Source: Comamonadaceae bacterium PBBC2
GTDB lineage: Bacteria; Pseudomonadota; Gammaproteobacteria; Burkholderiales; Burkholderiaceae_C
Length of the DNA stretch: 38,101 nucleotides
NCBI GenBank assembly: GCA_002255935.1
Contig: NKIO01000035.1
Location: forward strand, 1 to 38,101
Direction: 5' to 3'
In this document: piece after piece, positions 35,957 through 38,101 of the stretch
Layout of the letters: each line of letters starts with the position of its first letter
How positions within the stretch are numbered: the first letter of the stretch is position 1
The notes under the pieces: model-generated
Told to the model about the DNA's origin: nothing
Databases searched by the model: none
The model's input: the letters and a program-made list of their open reading frames with translations, nothing else
Position numbers and translations under genes: made by a program

Positions 35957-36307
35957 ATGTCCAAAAAAATCAAAAATATCGCTCTGATCACCACCGTGGC
36001 CGCCGCCAGCTTGCTGGCCGGCTGCACCCAAGAGCAGCAAAACAAAATCAGCCGTGACATCCAAAACTGGACCGGCACCAACGGTGTGCTCGAGGTCTAT
36101 GCGGGTGACAAGGTGGTGCGCCGCTTTTTGAAAGTAGACAAGATCAGCACCGCGCTGGGCACCGACGACAAGATGCCCCGTGCTTACCGCTATGGCTATG
36201 GCGTGCTCGATGAAAACCTGAACATGCAGGTGGACGAGGGTGAGAAGAAGGTCTATTTCGAGATCAGCGATTACTCGAACACGGTGTTTTTCGAGAACCC
36301 GCGCTGA
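35957..36307 (+). CDS. small lipoprotein with an EF-hand-like loop, function unknown
   Basis: This 116-residue product has a clear lipoprotein signal, MSKKIKNIALITTVAAASLL, ending in LAGC with lipidation at C23. The mature part starts TQEQQNKISRDIQNWTGTNG, then a strand-rich region (EVYAGDKVVRRFLKVDKI). Residues 85-96, DENLNMQVDEGE, fit the 12-residue EF-hand spacing with D, N, N, D and E at positions 1, 3, 5, 9 and 12 and valine at 8, so calcium binding is possible. It ends EISDYSNTVFFENPR. AAGGGAG lies 7 bases before the ATG. It follows the REP-like palindrome and converges on the chromate transporter genes with only 3 bases between stops. No family name is known to me. Confidence 0.72.
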   Translation: MSKKIKNIALITTVAAASLLAGCTQEQQNKISRDIQNWTGTNGVLEVYAGDKVVRRFLKVDKISTALGTDDKMPRAYRYGYGVLDENLNMQVDEGEKKVYFEISDYSNTVFFENPR

Positions 36308-36310
36308 GCC

Positions 36311-36913
36311 TCAGACCCAGCCCACCCCACCCAGCACGGCCCCCGCCGCAATGAGCCACAGCATGTGGACCTTGGTGCGCCAGACCACCAACGTGGTCAC
36401 TGCGGTGAGCAGATACAGCGGCCAGTCGCGGGCGGGCTGGTTGTGGCTCAGGGTCAAGAGCCACGAGGTGGCCAAGAGCAAAGCGATGACGATGGGGGCC
36501 ATGCCCGACTTGAACGCCCGGATGCTGAGCATCTCGCGGTGCTGGTGCGCCCAGCGCGTGGCCGTGTAGGTCAAGATAGAAGAGGGCAGCATGATGCCCA
36601 GCATGGCCACCACCACCCCCAAGCTGGCCAGACCCACGCTCATCCAGCCCCCGCCTTGGCTGGCTGCCGCGTTCATGCCCACCTGCCAACCCATCAGGGC
36701 CACAAACAAAATGTTGGGCCCCGGTGCCGATTGCGCCAGCGCGATCGATGAGGTGAATTGGCTGTCGCTCAGCCAATGGGTTTCGTCCACCAGATACCGG
36801 TGCATGTCGGGCGCTGTGGTGATGGCCCCGCCCACCGCCAGCAGCGACAGCGAAGCAAAGTGCTCAAACATGCTCCACCAGTCGGCGGCGCTCAGGTTCA
36901 AAACGGGATTCAT
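36311..36913 (-). CDS. half-size chromate transporter ChrA, second of a pair
   Basis: The 200-residue product is one half-size CHR-family transporter with several hydrophobic helices. It begins with LSAADWWSMFEHFASLSLLA and the GGAITTAPDMHRYLVDE segment. The AQSAPGPNILFVALMGWQVG segment matches the conserved family motif (PGPN). Full ChrA proteins are about 400 residues with two such halves; here they are encoded by two genes. The ATG overlaps the stop of the first half (ATGA at 36910), so they probably act as a heterodimer. The natural substrate may be chromate or another oxyanion; no chrB regulator is nearby. Confidence 0.85.
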   Translation of the reverse strand: MNPVLNLSAADWWSMFEHFASLSLLAVGGAITTAPDMHRYLVDETHWLSDSQFTSSIALAQSAPGPNILFVALMGWQVGMNAAASQGGGWMSVGLASLGVVVAMLGIMLPSSILTYTATRWAHQHREMLSIRAFKSGMAPIVIALLLATSWLLTLSHNQPARDWPLYLLTAVTTLVVWRTKVHMLWLIAAGAVLGGVGWV

Positions 36914-37512
36914 GAGGTCCCCTTAGCGGCAGCATTAGTGGCAGCCTTCGCCAGCTGCACATATGCCCAGCCGCAGCCCAAAAGACCTGTGCCCAGCAGC
37001 ACCCAGGCCAGGGGCCAGCGCATCACGCCCACCCCCACAAAACTCAGCACCGCCAAGCCTATGCACACCGGCATGCCCATCGGGTTGGTTTTGAGGGCGC
37101 TGATCAATTTGAGGCCCACCGCCGCGATCAGCCCTGCCGAGACCGCGCCCATGCCGCGCAATGCGCCTTGCGCCCAAGCGGCATCCGATACGCCTCCAAA
37201 GCCAATGGCCAGCAGCAACACCACTGCCAAAGGGGCCGTCAACATGCCCGCTACACCCGCCAGCGCACCGGCCAAGCCGAAGTAACGCCCGCCAATCATC
37301 AGCGACAAATTGACCACATTGGGCCCCGGCATGATCTGCGCCACGGCCCAGACCTCGACGAACTGCTCCTTGCTCATCCAGCGCTTTTCTTCGACCAACA
37401 CGCGCTGCACCACGGCCAGCACGCCGCCAAAGCCTTGCAAGGCCAGCCAGGTGAAGGACAAAAACAAGTCCGTTTTGGACTTGGGACGGTTCAAGGGCGG
37501 TTGATCAGACAT
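36910..37512 (-). CDS. half-size chromate transporter ChrA, first of a pair
   Basis: The 200-residue product is the other CHR half. It begins with LFLSFTWLALQGFGGVLAVV and EEKRWMSKEQFVEVWAVAQI, then the PGPN motif in MPGPNVVNLSLMIGGRYFG, followed by hydrophobic helices to the end. The ATG at 37512 (MSDQPPLNRP) is chosen; ATGs at 37521 and 37530 are in frame but overlap the upstream gene further. No clear ribosome site is seen. The start overlaps the end of the YigZ gene by 8 bases, so translation probably depends on that gene. It is coupled to the second half by ATGA. Confidence 0.85.
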   Translation of the reverse strand: MSDQPPLNRPKSKTDLFLSFTWLALQGFGGVLAVVQRVLVEEKRWMSKEQFVEVWAVAQIMPGPNVVNLSLMIGGRYFGLAGALAGVAGMLTAPLAVVLLLAIGFGGVSDAAWAQGALRGMGAVSAGLIAAVGLKLISALKTNPMGMPVCIGLAVLSFVGVGVMRWPLAWVLLGTGLLGCGWAYVQLAKAATNAAAKGTS

Positions 37513-38101
37513 GGGGCGCATTATCCGCATCGAGCCAGCCCAACTGCCCCTGACCCTTGTCGCCTAAGCGCTGCATCAAGGCAGGCGCATCGGTCTCGGG
37601 CATCGTCCAGTGCAGCGTCACCACGCTGCCATGCGAGACCTCTTGCAGCTGCGCCTGCGCCAGTTCCAATTCGCGGCGCACCAAGCCCTCCAAGGCATAG
37701 GGCACGCTGCAAGCCAGGTGGGCTTGTTTGATCAAAGGGATCTTTTCTGCCGTCAGCAAGGCTTGCGCCACCGCGTCGGTGTAGGCCCGCACCAGGCCGC
37801 CCGCACCCAGCTTGACGCCACCAAAGTAACGCACCACCGAGGCCATCACGCCTTGCAAGTCCTGGTGGCGCAGCACGTCCAGCATGGGCCGGCCTGCGGT
37901 GCCGCCGGGCTCGCCATCGTCGTTGGCGGCCGACTGACCACCGGCCAGCAGCGCCCAGCACACATGGGCTGCGTCGGGGTGCAGAGCCTTGAGCTGCGCC
38001 ACCCGCGCTTGGGCCGCTTCGCGCCCGGGCATGGGCTCGACGCAGGCGATGAAACGGCTTTTTTTGATGACCAGCTCGTGGTGAGCGGGGGTGGCGAGGG
38101 A
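37505..38101 (-). CDS. yigZ: YigZ/IMPACT family protein (start outside window)
   Basis: The visible 198 codons are open to the window edge. Upstream of the internal ATG at 38032 the frame reads SLATPAHHELVIKKSRFIAC, which is typical N-terminal sequence of the family, so the real start lies beyond 38101. The conserved IMPACT domain is clear: HVCWALLAGGQSAANDDGEP, then GTAGRPMLDVL, VVRYFGGVKLGAGGLVRAY and a C-terminal ferredoxin-like domain (~ the last 65 residues). The family relates to yeast YIH1 and mammalian IMPACT; the bacterial role is not firmly known, with ribosome or translation links proposed. It precedes the two chrA halves on the same strand. Confidence 0.9.
   Translation of the reverse strand, partial: SLATPAHHELVIKKSRFIACVEPMPGREAAQARVAQLKALHPDAAHVCWALLAGGQSAANDDGEPGGTAGRPMLDVLRHQDLQGVMASVVRYFGGVKLGAGGLVRAYTDAVAQALLTAEKIPLIKQAHLACSVPYALEGLVRRELELAQAQLQEVSHGSVVTLHWTMPETDAPALMQRLGDKGQGQLGWLDADNAPHV

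Overview
This 38.1 kb window is chromosomal core DNA from a betaproteobacterium. It is most likely a member of the Burkholderiales close to the Comamonadaceae (inference). The reasons are the moderately high GC, the protein sequences, and the gene order (sucA-sucB-lpdA then zapE; rluD next to bamD; der-hfq-hflX-hflK-hflC-yjeT-hisZ-purA). Almost every base is coding. Genes are packed with ATGA, GTGA or TTGA stop/start overlaps. I saw no tRNA, rRNA, CRISPR array, prophage or insertion sequence.

Layout. 1-424: the 3' end of a propionyl-CoA synthetase gene (prpE) and its terminator. 425-6830: the 2-oxoglutarate dehydrogenase operon, with a long structured leader, sucA (E1), sucB (E2), an AT-richer DUF2867 gene, lpdA (E3) and a strong terminator. 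6853-10590: a tightly coupled operon of zapE, a small exported protein, a DUF465 protein and a DinG/YoaA helicase, meeting bamD tail to tail. 10556-14473: bamD and rluD diverge from a shared promoter region; then comes a run of hairpins ending in a terminator just before scpB and rluB. 14598-22928: ndk-rlmN-rodZ-ispG-hisS-yfgM-bamB-der, the same order as the corresponding Escherichia coli region. 23018-28248: hfq-hflX-hflK-hflC-yjeT-hisZ, followed by purA and a phosphoribosyltransferase up to 30171. 30232-32626: a cystathionine beta-lyase, a DUF2189 membrane protein and a 64-residue charged protein. 32654-34362 (minus strand): tesA-like esterase then mnmH, diverging from an ABC ATPase. 35100-36307: rlmB, a REP-like palindrome and a small lipoprotein. 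36311-38101 (minus strand): a YigZ/IMPACT protein followed by two half-size ChrA transporters.

Functional themes are central carbon metabolism (the E1/E2/E3 complex), outer-membrane assembly (BamB, BamD), rRNA and tRNA modification (RluD, RluB, RlmN, RlmB, MnmH), ribosome assembly (Der, HflX), RNA regulation (Hfq), membrane proteolysis control (HflK/HflC) and purine and histidine synthesis.

No large unknown system is present. The points most worth a second look are: the low-GC DUF2867 gene inside the suc operon; the structured sucA leader; the four-hairpin stretch between rluD and scpB; a lipoprotein with an EF-hand-like loop beside a REP-like palindrome; a 16-bp palindrome in the ndk leader; and divergent tesA/ABC genes whose start codons share one CATG.
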